Part shown: positions 34,205 through 42,702 of the stretch, in pieces
Numbering within the stretch: the stretch's first letter is position 1
Layout of the letters: the number at the start of each line of letters is the position of its first letter
From: Nocardia sp. NRRL S-836
GTDB lineage: Bacteria; Actinomycetota; Actinomycetes; Mycobacteriales; Pseudonocardiaceae
Reading direction: 5' to 3'
DNA length: 64,000 bases
Assembly (NCBI RefSeq): GCF_001279525.1
Contig: NZ_LGDY01000164.1
Span: 94,034 to 158,033 of the forward strand
The notes under the pieces: model-generated
Told to the model about the DNA's origin: nothing
The model's input: only the letters and a program-made list of their open reading frames with translations
Database searches by the model: none
Program-made: the position numbers and the translations under genes

Positions 34205-35677
34205 TCACGCCGTGGCCGGCTGTGAGGCCCCGAGCCAGTCGAGCAGCCCGCACACGGCGTCCTTGCAGCCACCGCAGCCCGTCGTCGCCCTGGTGGCCTC
34301 CGCGAGCTGCGGCACCGTCTCCGCGCCCGCGCGCCACGCGGACACGATCTGTCCTTTCGAGACGGTGTTGCAGCGGCAGATCACCGCGCTGGACGGCAGG
34401 TCCGCCGGTGACGCGGCCTCCGCGGGCAGCGCACGGCCCAGCAGCAACGCCAGCCGGTCGGTCGGCGCGGGGATGCCGCGGTCGTAGAGCTGCGTGATCG
34501 TGGCGGCCGCGTCGGGTGCGCCGAGCACGATCGCGCCGGTCACCCGGTCGTCGCGCAGCACCAGCTTCGCGTAGCGGCCGCGGGAGGGTTCCTGGAAGCA
34601 CAGGACCTCCGCGTCGGGGCAGTCGACGTCGGTGTGCACGTCGCCCAGCGCCGCCAGGTCCACGTCCCTGGCCTTGAGCCGGGTGACGACGGAGGTGCCG
34701 CTGTAGCGGGCGGCCGGGTTCGCGCCGGTCAGCCGGTCGGCGAGCACGGCAGCCTGGTCCCACGCGGGCTGGACCAGGCCGGATACCGTGCCGGGGTGCT
34801 GGGCGCAGTCGCCGATCGCGTGGATACGCGGGTCGCTGGTGCGCAGCACGTCGTCCACGACGATGCCGCGGTCGACGGTGAGCCCCGCCTCGACCGCCAG
34901 CGACGTCTCGGCCCGCACACCGGCGGAGACGACCACGAGCTCGGCGGGCACGTGCGTGCCGTCGTCGAGGACCAGGCCGTCGCCGGGCAGGTACTTGGCG
35001 GCCAGCGCGTTCAGCCGGAACTCGATGCCGAGCTTGCCCAGCGTGCGGGCCAGCACGCCGCCCGCACCGGGGTCGAGCTGGCGTTCCATCAGGTGACCGA
35101 CCGGGTGCACGACCGTGACCAGGCACCCGCGCCCGGCCAGGCCGCGTGCGGCCTCGATGCCCAGCAGGCCGCCGCCGAGCACCGCGACCGGCATGCCCTT
35201 CCGCGCCTTCGCCTCGATCCGCGCGCAGTCGTCGAGCGTGCGGAACGCGACCACGCCCTCCGCGAGCGTGCCGTCCTCGACCAGCCCCTCGGCCGGCGGC
35301 ACCCACGGCGTACTCCCCGTGGCCAGCACCAACGCGTCGTACGGAACGGTCACGCGGGGGCCTTCCGCACGGTCAGAGCGTGCGGAAGCTCCCCGCGTGG
35401 CAGCCAGTTCCACCGTTCGGGTGACGCGGTCGATGGCGACGACCTCGTGGCCGAGGCGGAGGTCGATGTCGTGGGCGGCGGCCCAGCCGTCGTCGTGCAG
35501 GCGGGTCGCGGCGGGCGTCATGCTCCCGGCGACCACGGTCGAGAGCAGCACGCGGTTGTACGCGGCGTGCGGCTCGGCTCCGATGACGGTGATGGCGATG
35601 TCCGGGTCACGGCGGCGAAGCTCGTCCGCCAGCCGTGCGCCCGCCATGCCGTATCCGACGATCACGACTCGTCGCAT
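34205..35677 (-). CDS. FAD/NAD(P) oxidoreductase with BFD domain, electron-transfer partner of nitrate reductase
   Basis: A 490-residue NirB-N-terminus-like flavoprotein: FAD site VVIVGYGMAGARLADEL, NAD(P) site VLGGGLLGIEAA, FAD site HAIGDCAQ. A C-terminal [2Fe-2S] BFD domain has CRCN and CGGC. It probably passes electrons to the molybdenum enzyme encoded just upstream, as NasB does. The start overlaps the end of that gene by 16 bp. An imperfect 18-bp hairpin at 35353-35397 lies in the coding sequence and encodes a loop ARSDRAE that looks inserted. Confidence 0.9.
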   Translation of the reverse strand: MRRVVIVGYGMAGARLADELRRRDPDIAITVIGAEPHAAYNRVLLSTVVAGSMTPAATRLHDDGWAAAHDIDLRLGHEVVAIDRVTRTVELAATRGASARSDRAEGPRVTVPYDALVLATGSTPWVPPAEGLVEDGTLAEGVVAFRTLDDCARIEAKARKGMPVAVLGGGLLGIEAARGLAGRGCLVTVVHPVGHLMERQLDPGAGGVLARTLGKLGIEFRLNALAAKYLPGDGLVLDDGTHVPAELVVVSAGVRAETSLAVEAGLTVDRGIVVDDVLRTSDPRIHAIGDCAQHPGTVSGLVQPAWDQAAVLADRLTGANPAARYSGTSVVTRLKARDVDLAALGDVHTDVDCPDAEVLCFQEPSRGRYAKLVLRDDRVTGAIVLGAPDAAATITQLYDRGIPAPTDRLALLLGRALPAEAASPADLPSSAVICRCNTVSKGQIVSAWRAGAETVPQLAEATRATTGCGGCKDAVCGLLDWLGASQPATA

Positions 35678-37629
35678 GCCCGCTCCAATCGCACCGCGCA
35701 GACCTTGAACTCGGGCATCCGGCTCGTGGGGTCGAGCGCGGGGTTGGTGAGCAGGTTCGCCCGCCCGTCACCGGGGAAGTGGAACGGCAGGAACACCGCG
35801 TCGACGCGCATGCTCGGCACGCACCGCACGGTCGCCGTCACCCGGCCCCTCCTGGACACGACGTGCGCGGGTGCGTCCGGGGTGAGCCCCGCCCGCGCCG
35901 CCGTGTCGGGGTGCACCTCGACGTACATCTCGGGAACGGCCTTCACCAGCTCGCCGATCCGCCGCGTCTGCGCACCCGACTGGTAGTGCTGCAGGACCCG
36001 GCCGGTGGTGGCCTGCAACGGGAACTCGGCGTCCGGCGGCTCCGCCGGGCCGGTGTGGTCGACCGGGACGAACCGCGCCAGGCCGTCGGCGTGAGCGAAC
36101 CGGTCGAGGAAGAGCCGCGGTGTGCCGGGGTGCTCGGTCGAGGGCACCGGCCAGTGCAGCTGTTCGTCGTCGAGCCGGGAGTAGGTGATGCCGGAGTAGT
36201 CGGACAGGCCGCCCTGCGACGCCCTGCGCAGCTCCTCGAAGGCCTCCCGCGGCTCGGTCGGGAACCCCGTCGTGACGCCCAGCCGGGAGGCCAGGCCGTT
36301 GATCAGTTCCAGGTCGCTGCGGACCCCGGGCGGCGGGTCGAGTGCCTTGCGGCGCCGGATGACCCGCCCTTCGAGGTTGGTCATCGTGCCGTCCTCCTCG
36401 GCCCACTGCGTCACCGGGAACACGACGTCGGCCAGCGCGGCGGTCTCCGACATGACGAAGTCCGCGACCACCAGCAGGTCCAGCGCCTTCAACCGGTCCG
36501 TGACACCGGACGCGCGCGGCGCCGACACCACCGGGTTGCTGCCGAAGACGAGCATCGCCTTCAGGTCGTCGGCGGTGAGCAGCTCGTAGGCGCTGCGGCC
36601 CGGTCCCGGCAGCTCGTCGACGCCCCAGACGTCCATGACGTGCGCGCGAGCGGCCGGGTCGTCGATCTTGCGGTAGCCGGGCAGCTGGTCGGCCTTCTGG
36701 CCGTGCTCGCGCCCGCCCTGCCCGTTCCCCTGGCCCGTGAGGCAGCCGTAACCGGACCCGGTCCGGCCCGGCAGGCCCAGCGCGAGCGCCAGGTTGATCC
36801 ACGCCGACACGGTGTCGGTGCCGGACGCGTGCTGCTCGGTGCCGCGGCCGGTGAGGACGTACGAGCGCCCGGCCAGCATCTGCACGGCGGCGCGCTGGTC
36901 GGCGGCGGACACGCCCGTGACGCGTTCGGTCTGCTCAGGCCACCACCGCGCGGCTATCCGCCAGGCGTCGTCGAACCCGGTGGTGCGCTCGGCGATGTAC
37001 TCCTTGTCGATCAGCCCCTCGATGACCGCCGTGTGCAGCAACCCCAGCGCCAGCGCCAGGTCCGTGCCCGGCGCGGGCTGCAGGTGCAGCGTCGCGCGCT
37101 CGGCGGTGGCCGTGCGGCGCGGGTCGATGACGATCAGCCGCGCGCCTTCGAGGTGCCGCAGGAACGGCGGCATGGTCTCGGCCGGGTTGGACCCCGCCAG
37201 CAGCACCGTGTCGGCGGTCCGCAGGTCGGTGAGCGGGAACGGCATGCCCCGGTCGAGCCCGAACGCCCGGTTGCCCGCCGCCGCGGCCGACGACATGCAG
37301 AACCGGCCGTTGTAGTCGATCTGCGAGGTCTTCAGCGCGACCCTGGCGAACTTGCCCAGCAGGTACGCCTTCTCGTTGGTCAGGCCGCCGCCGCCGAACA
37401 CGGCGACCTCGTCGGGCTCGTAGGTCCTGATCCTGGTGACGACGTGGTCCAGCGCCTCGTCCCAGGAAGCCGGTTCACCGTGGATCAACGGCGTGGTGAG
37501 GCGGGACGGGTGGCGCAGCAGCTCCCCCGCCGTCCAGCCCTTCTGGCACAGCCCACCGGGACCAGGGGCCACCTGGCCGTCGATGACGCTCATGGCGCAT
37601 TGGAGCGCGCAGTACGGGCAATGGGTCAC
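35662..37629 (-). CDS. Assimilatory nitrate reductase catalytic subunit (molybdopterin oxidoreductase)
   Basis: A 655-residue cytoplasmic Mo-bisMGD enzyme that reduces nitrate to nitrite. The N-terminal 4Fe-4S site is CPYCALQC plus a later Cys in GLCQKGW. The MGD-binding segments include GSNPAETMPP and GSNPVVSAP, with DVVFPVTQWAEEDGTMTN and a C-terminal molydop-binding domain (FPLQATTGRVLQHYQSG, then NPALDP). It lacks a Tat signal, as expected for a NasC-type enzyme. First gene of the nitrate cluster; ATG 37629. AT-rich motifs lie just upstream. Confidence 0.93.
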   Translation of the reverse strand: MTHCPYCALQCAMSVIDGQVAPGPGGLCQKGWTAGELLRHPSRLTTPLIHGEPASWDEALDHVVTRIRTYEPDEVAVFGGGGLTNEKAYLLGKFARVALKTSQIDYNGRFCMSSAAAAGNRAFGLDRGMPFPLTDLRTADTVLLAGSNPAETMPPFLRHLEGARLIVIDPRRTATAERATLHLQPAPGTDLALALGLLHTAVIEGLIDKEYIAERTTGFDDAWRIAARWWPEQTERVTGVSAADQRAAVQMLAGRSYVLTGRGTEQHASGTDTVSAWINLALALGLPGRTGSGYGCLTGQGNGQGGREHGQKADQLPGYRKIDDPAARAHVMDVWGVDELPGPGRSAYELLTADDLKAMLVFGSNPVVSAPRASGVTDRLKALDLLVVADFVMSETAALADVVFPVTQWAEEDGTMTNLEGRVIRRRKALDPPPGVRSDLELINGLASRLGVTTGFPTEPREAFEELRRASQGGLSDYSGITYSRLDDEQLHWPVPSTEHPGTPRLFLDRFAHADGLARFVPVDHTGPAEPPDAEFPLQATTGRVLQHYQSGAQTRRIGELVKAVPEMYVEVHPDTAARAGLTPDAPAHVVSRRGRVTATVRCVPSMRVDAVFLPFHFPGDGRANLLTNPALDPTSRMPEFKVCAVRLERACDES

Positions 37630-37698
37630 GCCGCTGACGCTAAGAAGCGCGCGTTAACCCGAAGCTCCGCAATGTTTCCAACCTGGAAAATGGCCCGC

Positions 37699-38496
37699 TC
37701 AGAGCAGCTCGGTCACGTGGTGAGCAGCTCGTTCCAAGCCCGCAAACGACCGTGCCGTTGACAACGGGTGCAGCGCGTGGACAGCCAGCCGGAACAGCGT
37801 CGCCCGCACCAGCGCCTGCGGCCACTCGTCGAGGTGGCTCCACCGCTGGAACAACCCCGCGTCCGCCCCGCCCCACGCCACCGCGTCGACCGCCACGACC
37901 GCCGCCGCCCACTCCGGCGGCCGCCAGTACGCGGTGAAGTCGATGACCGCGGGCGGCGCGTTGCCCGCGAACAGCACGTTGCCGAACAGGTCGCCGTGCA
38001 CCACCTGCGCCTGCAGGGTGATCGGCTTCTGCGCGTCCCTGAGCAGCTCGAACAGCCGCCCGCCCAGCTCGGCCTCCAGCGGCACGTCCTCCTCGCCCCA
38101 CGCCGTGCGGTCCGCGACCGCGAACACGTCCGTGCGGGCGTCGAGGAACCGGGGCCTGGGCAGGCCGGCCGTGGCCTGGTGCAGCCGCTGTGCGATCGCG
38201 ATGACCTCGTCGTGACGGGCCTCGGCACGGCCGGAGAGGAACTTCGTGGCCGACCAGCCGCCCACGACGTACCGGCCGTCGGTCGACCGCAGCGGGCGGC
38301 CGATCCGCAGGTTCGGCACGTCCAGGCCGTCGAGGGTCTTGGCGATCCAGGTCGCCTCCGCGGGCCTGGGCGCGGGCCTGATCGTGGCATCGCCACAACG
38401 CCACGCCGGGCCGCCGTCGATGAGCTCTGGTTCGGCGTCACGAGCCCCGAACGCCGCACGCACGTGCGCTGGGGGCGGTTCGGGGGACCGGGTCAC
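37699..38496 (-). CDS. TIGR02569-family kinase-like protein
   Basis: A 265-residue protein with the aminoglycoside-phosphotransferase fold: VVHGDLFGNVLF (catalytic loop, HGD and N) and AVIDFTAYWRPPEW (D of the DFG-like metal site). It matches the actinobacterial TIGR02569 family, which in mycobacteria lies beside moeZ (Rv3205c) as here. Its substrate is unknown. It lies 69 bp upstream of the nitrate reductase gene on the same strand, but probably belongs to the backbone. Confidence 0.8.
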   Translation of the reverse strand: MTRSPEPPPAHVRAAFGARDAEPELIDGGPAWRCGDATIRPAPRPAEATWIAKTLDGLDVPNLRIGRPLRSTDGRYVVGGWSATKFLSGRAEARHDEVIAIAQRLHQATAGLPRPRFLDARTDVFAVADRTAWGEEDVPLEAELGGRLFELLRDAQKPITLQAQVVHGDLFGNVLFAGNAPPAVIDFTAYWRPPEWAAAVVAVDAVAWGGADAGLFQRWSHLDEWPQALVRATLFRLAVHALHPLSTARSFAGLERAAHHVTELL

Positions 38497-38581
38497 GATC
38501 CGGCACGCTACCTGGCCAGACGCTCTGAGTGGCGGAAGACGAGCTGTGTCTTGTTTGACCGGGTGAAGGCTGCCGGGTAGC

Positions 38582-38617
38582 GCGAACCCCGCCAGGCCGG
38601 TGCCCGGCGGGGTTCGC
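38582..38617 (-). terminator. Terminator-like hairpin downstream of moeZ
   Basis: GCGAACCCCGCC (38582-38593) and GGCGGGGTTCGC (38606-38617) pair perfectly over 12 bp, with a 12-nt loop, starting 25 bp after the moeZ stop. No T-run. Confidence 0.6.
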
Positions 38618-38642
38618 TGTGCTCGCTGCGGGTGCCTCGTGG

Positions 38643-39815
38643 TCAGTAGGTCGGGAGGCTGGGGTCCACCTCGCGGGCCCAGGCCAGCACACCGCCGCCG
38701 ACGTGCACGGCGTCCTTGAAGCCCGCCTTGTGCAGCGCCGCGAGGGCCTCCGCCGAACGGGCGCCGGACTTGCAGTGCAGCACCAGCGGCTTGTCCTGCG
38801 GCAACTGCGAGAACGCCTCACCCGAGAGGATCTTGTCCTTCGGGATGAGCACCGAGCCCGGGATCTTCACGATCTCGTACTCGTGCGGCTCGCGGACGTC
38901 CACCAGCAGGAAGTCCTCGCCGGACTCCTGCTTGTGCTTGAGCTCCAGCGGCGTGATCGTGTTGCCCGCGGCCGCCTGCTGCGCGTCCGTGGACACGACA
39001 CCGCAGAACGCCTCGTAGTCGATCAGCTCGGTGATCTTCGGCGACTCCGGATCCTTGCGGATCTTGATGGTCCGGTACGACATCTCCAGCGCGTCGTAGA
39101 CCATCAGGCGGCCCAGCAGCGGGTCGCCGATGCCGGTGAGCAGCTTGATCGCCTCGGTGACCATGATCGAGCCGATCGACGCGCACAGCACGCCCAGCAC
39201 GCCGCCCTCGGCGCACGACGGGACCATGCCGGGAGGCGGCGGCTCGGGGTAGAGGTCGCGGTAGTTGAGGCCCTGGCCGTTCGGCGCGTCCTCCCAGAAG
39301 ACGCTCACCTGGCCCTCGAACCGGAAGATCGAGCCCCACACGTACGGCTTGCCCAGCAGCACCGCGGCGTCGTTCACCAGGTAGCGCGTGGCGAAGTTGT
39401 CGGTGCCGTCGAGGATCAGGTCGTAGTCGCGGAAGATCTCCAGCGCGTTCTCGGAGTTCAGGTGCGTCTGGTGCAGGATGACCTTGACGAACGGGTTGAT
39501 CTCGGCGACCGAGTCCCTGGCGGACTCCGCCTTGGGACGGCCGACGTCGGACTGGCCGTGGATGACCTGGCGCTGCAGGTTCGACTCGTCCACGACGTCG
39601 AAGTCGACGACGCCGAGCGTGCCGACCCCGGCCGCGGCCAGGTACAGCAGTGCCGGGCTGCCGAGGCCACCCGCGCCGACGACGAGCACCTTCGCGTTCT
39701 TCAGCCGCTTCTGACCGTCCACCCCGACGTCCGGGATGATCAGGTGCCGGCTGTACCGCGCGACTTCTTCCTTGGTCAGCTCCGCGGCTGGCTCAACGAG
39801 CGGCGGAAGCGCCAT
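38643..39815 (-). CDS. moeZ: MoeZ: adenylyltransferase/sulfurtransferase
   Basis: A 390-residue fusion of a ThiF/MoeB E1-like domain and a rhodanese domain. The first has VVGAGGLGSPALLYLAAAGV (ATP loop), VDFDVVD, and DGTDNFATRYLVND. The second has LVDVREPHEY and the active Cys in LVLHCKSGARS. It activates small sulphur-carrier proteins (MoaD, CysO, ThiS types) and loads sulphur onto them. ATG 39815 has GAGGAG 4 nt upstream; the frame to 39854 is rejected. Order with DUF3152 and TIGR02569 genes agrees with mycobacteria (Rv3206c). Its product feeds molybdopterin, which the nearby nitrate reductase needs. Confidence 0.95.
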   Translation of the reverse strand: MALPPLVEPAAELTKEEVARYSRHLIIPDVGVDGQKRLKNAKVLVVGAGGLGSPALLYLAAAGVGTLGVVDFDVVDESNLQRQVIHGQSDVGRPKAESARDSVAEINPFVKVILHQTHLNSENALEIFRDYDLILDGTDNFATRYLVNDAAVLLGKPYVWGSIFRFEGQVSVFWEDAPNGQGLNYRDLYPEPPPPGMVPSCAEGGVLGVLCASIGSIMVTEAIKLLTGIGDPLLGRLMVYDALEMSYRTIKIRKDPESPKITELIDYEAFCGVVSTDAQQAAAGNTITPLELKHKQESGEDFLLVDVREPHEYEIVKIPGSVLIPKDKILSGEAFSQLPQDKPLVLHCKSGARSAEALAALHKAGFKDAVHVGGGVLAWAREVDPSLPTY

Positions 39816-39834
39816 GCTGCTCCTCCTCGACGAA

Positions 39835-39853
39835 TGTCTCCGTGTCAGAGACA
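39835..39853. promoter_or_regulatory. Inverted repeat upstream of moeZ
   Basis: TGTCTC and GAGACA are exact reverse complements 7 bp apart, 20 bp before the moeZ start. This spacing suits a dimeric regulator such as a TetR-type protein, but no binder is known. Confidence 0.35.
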
Positions 39854-39894
39854 ACGTCTACCCTGCCTGGACTCTTCCCCGTTGGAAAGCCGTC

Positions 39895-40881
39895 TCACCC
39901 AGCGGGAAACGCGTTCGTCGTGCAGACCTTGCCGTCCGCGGGCACGACGTCCAGCCCCGCGTTGAGCTTCGCGACGAAGTCGTTCGCGACGCCGAACGTC
40001 TGCTGCATCATCACGGGGGCGGGCGCGCCGTTCTCCGGGCAGGCCGCGTGGCCGTTGCCGAGTGCGTGGCCGACCTCGTGGTTGATCACGTAGTTGCGGT
40101 ATCCGGCCAGGTCACGACCGTAGGCCTGGGCGCCGCGCACCCACCGGGCGACGTTGATGATCACGCGCCGGGTGTCCTTGTCCCAGCACGAGGTCTCGAA
40201 CGGGATCTCCTTGCCGCAGATCGCGTGCGTCGTCTTCGTGGTGGTCAGGATGATCGTGAAGTCCGGGTTCTGGTTCGCCTCGACCCGCTGCAACGCGACC
40301 GTCTTCGTGCCGATCCAGCTGCGCGGGTCGGACAGGAACCCCTCGACCGTGCGCCCGAACGCGGCCGCGTCGTCGTTGTAGTCGACCGGCCGGACGCCGT
40401 CCTCGATGGCGATCGAGTACTTGCGGAACTTCGGCGCGTTGGCCTCGCCGACCCGCGCGCTGCTGCCCGCGACGGCCTTGAACGTGCCGACGCCGTCCTG
40501 CGAGAAGTCCGGGCCGGGCGGCAGCTCGGCGGTGGGCAGGTTGAGCTGCGGCTTCTGGCCCTGCACCTCGGTCGCGGGCGGCTCCGGCGGCTTCACCGGC
40601 GTCTCGGCGGCGCTGTCGGTGCCCCCGGCCGGCGTCTTGGGCTGGACCGTGTCGAGCACGACCAGGGCGGTGAGCACGACCAGCACCGGGATCGCGTAGA
40701 TCCGCCAGCCGTAGTGGGAGACGAGCCGCTTCACGCCACCGGGGCCGCGCGGCCGCTGCGGTCGCCCGGTGCCCTCCGGCTCCCACGCGGCGGCGAGCGG
40801 TTCCGCGCTGGTCCGCCGCGCGCCACGGCGGTAGCGGTCTGCGGGCGGAGCACTTCGTCCTCGCTCGGGGGCGCGATTCAC
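39895..40881 (-). CDS. DUF3152 protein, predicted membrane-anchored metalloprotease
   Basis: A 328-residue protein with a basic, disordered N-terminus, one TM segment at about 61-77 (YAIPVLVVLTALVVLDTV), a Pro-rich linker, then a C-terminal domain outside the membrane. The motif NHEVGHALGNGH is the metzincin form HExxHxxGxxH, and VMMQQ may be the Met-turn. Cys residues there suggest disulphides. It is the DUF3152 family (Rv3207c in mycobacteria), next to moeZ as here. Activity is predicted, not shown. Confidence 0.85.
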   Translation of the reverse strand: MNRAPERGRSAPPADRYRRGARRTSAEPLAAAWEPEGTGRPQRPRGPGGVKRLVSHYGWRIYAIPVLVVLTALVVLDTVQPKTPAGGTDSAAETPVKPPEPPATEVQGQKPQLNLPTAELPPGPDFSQDGVGTFKAVAGSSARVGEANAPKFRKYSIAIEDGVRPVDYNDDAAAFGRTVEGFLSDPRSWIGTKTVALQRVEANQNPDFTIILTTTKTTHAICGKEIPFETSCWDKDTRRVIINVARWVRGAQAYGRDLAGYRNYVINHEVGHALGNGHAACPENGAPAPVMMQQTFGVANDFVAKLNAGLDVVPADGKVCTTNAFPAG

Positions 40882-40921
40882 GTTGCCCAGGGTCCCACAT
40901 CACCCGTGTGGCCGTCGTTCA

Positions 40922-41875
40922 TCACCACGCGTCCCGCTCGACCGCCTCCCACATGCCCAGCACGGCCCTGGCCACGGTCGCGGGCCGCTCCATCTGGGCG
41001 ACGTGCCCGGTGTTCGCCAGCACGAGCAGCCGCCCCCTGGGCAGCGACCGCGCCGTGCGGGGCCCCTTGCGCACGCTGACCAGCCGGTCGCGGTCGCCCC
41101 ACAGCACCAGCGTCGGCGCCTGGACCTGCGGCAGCAACCGCCACAGCGACCTCGCGCCGGGGGTGAGCCAGTGCGTCATCAACCCGACGGTGCTCCGGTT
41201 GAGCGCCTGCCCCGCCCACTTCTGCCGGGCGCGCTCCTCGTTCTCCGCGATCGACTCCTCGATGCGGTTGCCGGGCACCACGCCGGGGTCGGCGAAGCAC
41301 AGCTCCAGCATCTGCCTGGTGCGGTCGTGCGGGGTCAGCTTCGCGAGTTCGCGGCGCACCCTCGCCCCGATGACCGGCAGGTAGGCGAGCGCCATCCGCG
41401 GGTCGGACATGCGGTCCAGCCGGGGCCTGAGGTCGGGCACCGCCGGCGAGACCAGGGTGAGCGTCCTGACCAGGTCCGGCCTGGTCGCGGCGACGATCAC
41501 CGAGATCGCGCCACCCATCGAGTTGCCGAACAGGTGCACGGGCTCGCCGAAGGTCTCGACGTACCTGACCACCGTGCGGGCGTGCGTGGCGAGGCTGAAG
41601 TCGTAGCCGGGGATCGGCTCGGAGCGCCCGAACCCCGGCAGGTCGATCGCGTGGCCGCTGACGTGCCCCCGCAGCTGGGCGGCGAGGTCCGTCCAGTTCG
41701 TGGCGCTGCCGCCCAGCCCGTGCACGTAGACCGCGGGAGGTCCGTCTCCCGGTGTGACCCTGATGTGCACCTCGTGGTCGTCCACCTGGCGGAACTCACC
41801 CGGCCACGGCGGCTGGCCGGTGTCCAGCGGCGGTAGCTCTGCCGTGGACAGCGGGGCGGGAATGAACGTGCTCAT
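40922..41875 (-). CDS. Alpha/beta hydrolase
   Basis: A 317-residue cytoplasmic hydrolase. The oxyanion region is YVHGLGGSATNW, the nucleophile elbow GNSMGG, the acid WGDRD and the His LANTGHVAQ. A cap domain at about 140-225 separates the core halves. It resembles LipV/MhpC-type esterases; in mycobacteria a hydrolase (Rv3203) also lies in this neighbourhood, though at a different position. ATG 41875; divergent from a TetR gene 125 bp away, which may control it. Confidence 0.85.
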   Translation of the reverse strand: MSTFIPAPLSTAELPPLDTGQPPWPGEFRQVDDHEVHIRVTPGDGPPAVYVHGLGGSATNWTDLAAQLRGHVSGHAIDLPGFGRSEPIPGYDFSLATHARTVVRYVETFGEPVHLFGNSMGGAISVIVAATRPDLVRTLTLVSPAVPDLRPRLDRMSDPRMALAYLPVIGARVRRELAKLTPHDRTRQMLELCFADPGVVPGNRIEESIAENEERARQKWAGQALNRSTVGLMTHWLTPGARSLWRLLPQVQAPTLVLWGDRDRLVSVRKGPRTARSLPRGRLLVLANTGHVAQMERPATVARAVLGMWEAVERDAW

Positions 41876-42000
41876 CCACCCAGGATGCGGGAAATGGCCG
41901 GGAGATGGTTCACGGAAGTGGGCTACCAGCGAGTAAGGTTGCGGTCAGCCTCGGTCGGCCCGCGTCGTCCGGAGGCAGGCTGAACAGTGCTGGAGGCACC

Positions 42001-42630
42001 ATGACGGAGACGGCGCAGAGCGCACCCGCGGGAAGGGGCGTTCGACTGCCGCGCACCGCCCGCCGTGCGCAACTGCTGGCAGCGGCGCAGGACGTGTTCG
42101 TCACCAACGGCTACCACGCCGCGGCGATGGACGAGATCGCGGAACGCGCGGGCGTGTCGAAGCCGGTGCTGTACCAGCACTTCCCCGGCAAACTCGAGCT
42201 GTACATGGCCCTGCTGGAGTCCCATGTGGACGAGCTGGTCGGTCGCGTGCGCACCGCCATCGGCTCCACGACGGACAACAAGCTGCGCGTCCGCGCCGCC
42301 GTCGCCGCGTTCTACGACTTCGTGGACGGCGAGGGCCAGGCGTTCCGGATGGTCTTCGAGTCGGACCTGCGCTCCGAGCCCGCCGTGCAGCAGGCCGTCG
42401 AACGCGCGACCACGGACTCGGTCGACGCCATCACCGACACCATCACCGCCGACGCCGGGCTCGACCCGGAACGCGCGCGGCTGCTGGCCGTCGGGCTCGT
42501 GGGGTTGTCGCAGGTCACGGCCCGGTCGTGGCTGGCGGACAACCGGCGGGTGCCGAAGGAGGACGCGGTGGCGCTGATCTCGAACCTGGCGTGGCGCGGC
42601 ATCGGTGGCGGTTTCCCGCTCCAGCACTGA
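42001..42630 (+). CDS. TetR-family transcriptional regulator
   Basis: A 209-residue repressor. The helix-turn-helix is at about residues 30-60 (MDEIAERAGVSKPVLYQHFPGK). The C-terminal ligand and dimerisation domain is all helical. ATG 42001 has GGAGGCACC directly upstream; the open frame continuing upstream to 41905 is not needed. It is orthologous by position to Rv3208. Possible targets are itself and the divergent hydrolase gene. Confidence 0.9.
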   Translation: MTETAQSAPAGRGVRLPRTARRAQLLAAAQDVFVTNGYHAAAMDEIAERAGVSKPVLYQHFPGKLELYMALLESHVDELVGRVRTAIGSTTDNKLRVRAAVAAFYDFVDGEGQAFRMVFESDLRSEPAVQQAVERATTDSVDAITDTITADAGLDPERARLLAVGLVGLSQVTARSWLADNRRVPKEDAVALISNLAWRGIGGGFPLQH

Positions 42631-42662
42631 CGTTTGCCGCCAAACGCGACCGCCGTTACGCT

Positions 42663-42685
42663 GAACAGCCCAGTCCGGGCTGTTC
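42663..42685 (+). terminator. Hairpin after the TetR gene
   Basis: GAACAGCCC and GGGCTGTTC pair over 9 bp around a 5-nt loop, 32 bp after the TetR stop and 17 bp before the next start. It could be a terminator, or an operator for the next gene. Confidence 0.45.
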
Positions 42686-42702
42686 CAGCGGGGGGATCGC
42701 GC

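Noticed and set aside
30405..34487. A 1360-codon open frame on the plus strand across nirB and narK
   Set aside because: It is antisense to two clearly identified genes. Its translation is low-complexity and rich in His, Arg, Gly and Ala, typical of a shadow frame in high-GC DNA.
32691..37698. Possible GlnR sites upstream of nirB and the nitrate reductase gene (GGAAAC, GTTAAC, GTGTTAAAGGAAAC)
   Set aside because: The half-sites do not keep the 11-bp spacing of known GlnR boxes. The idea is biologically likely but the sequence does not support a clear call without scoring.
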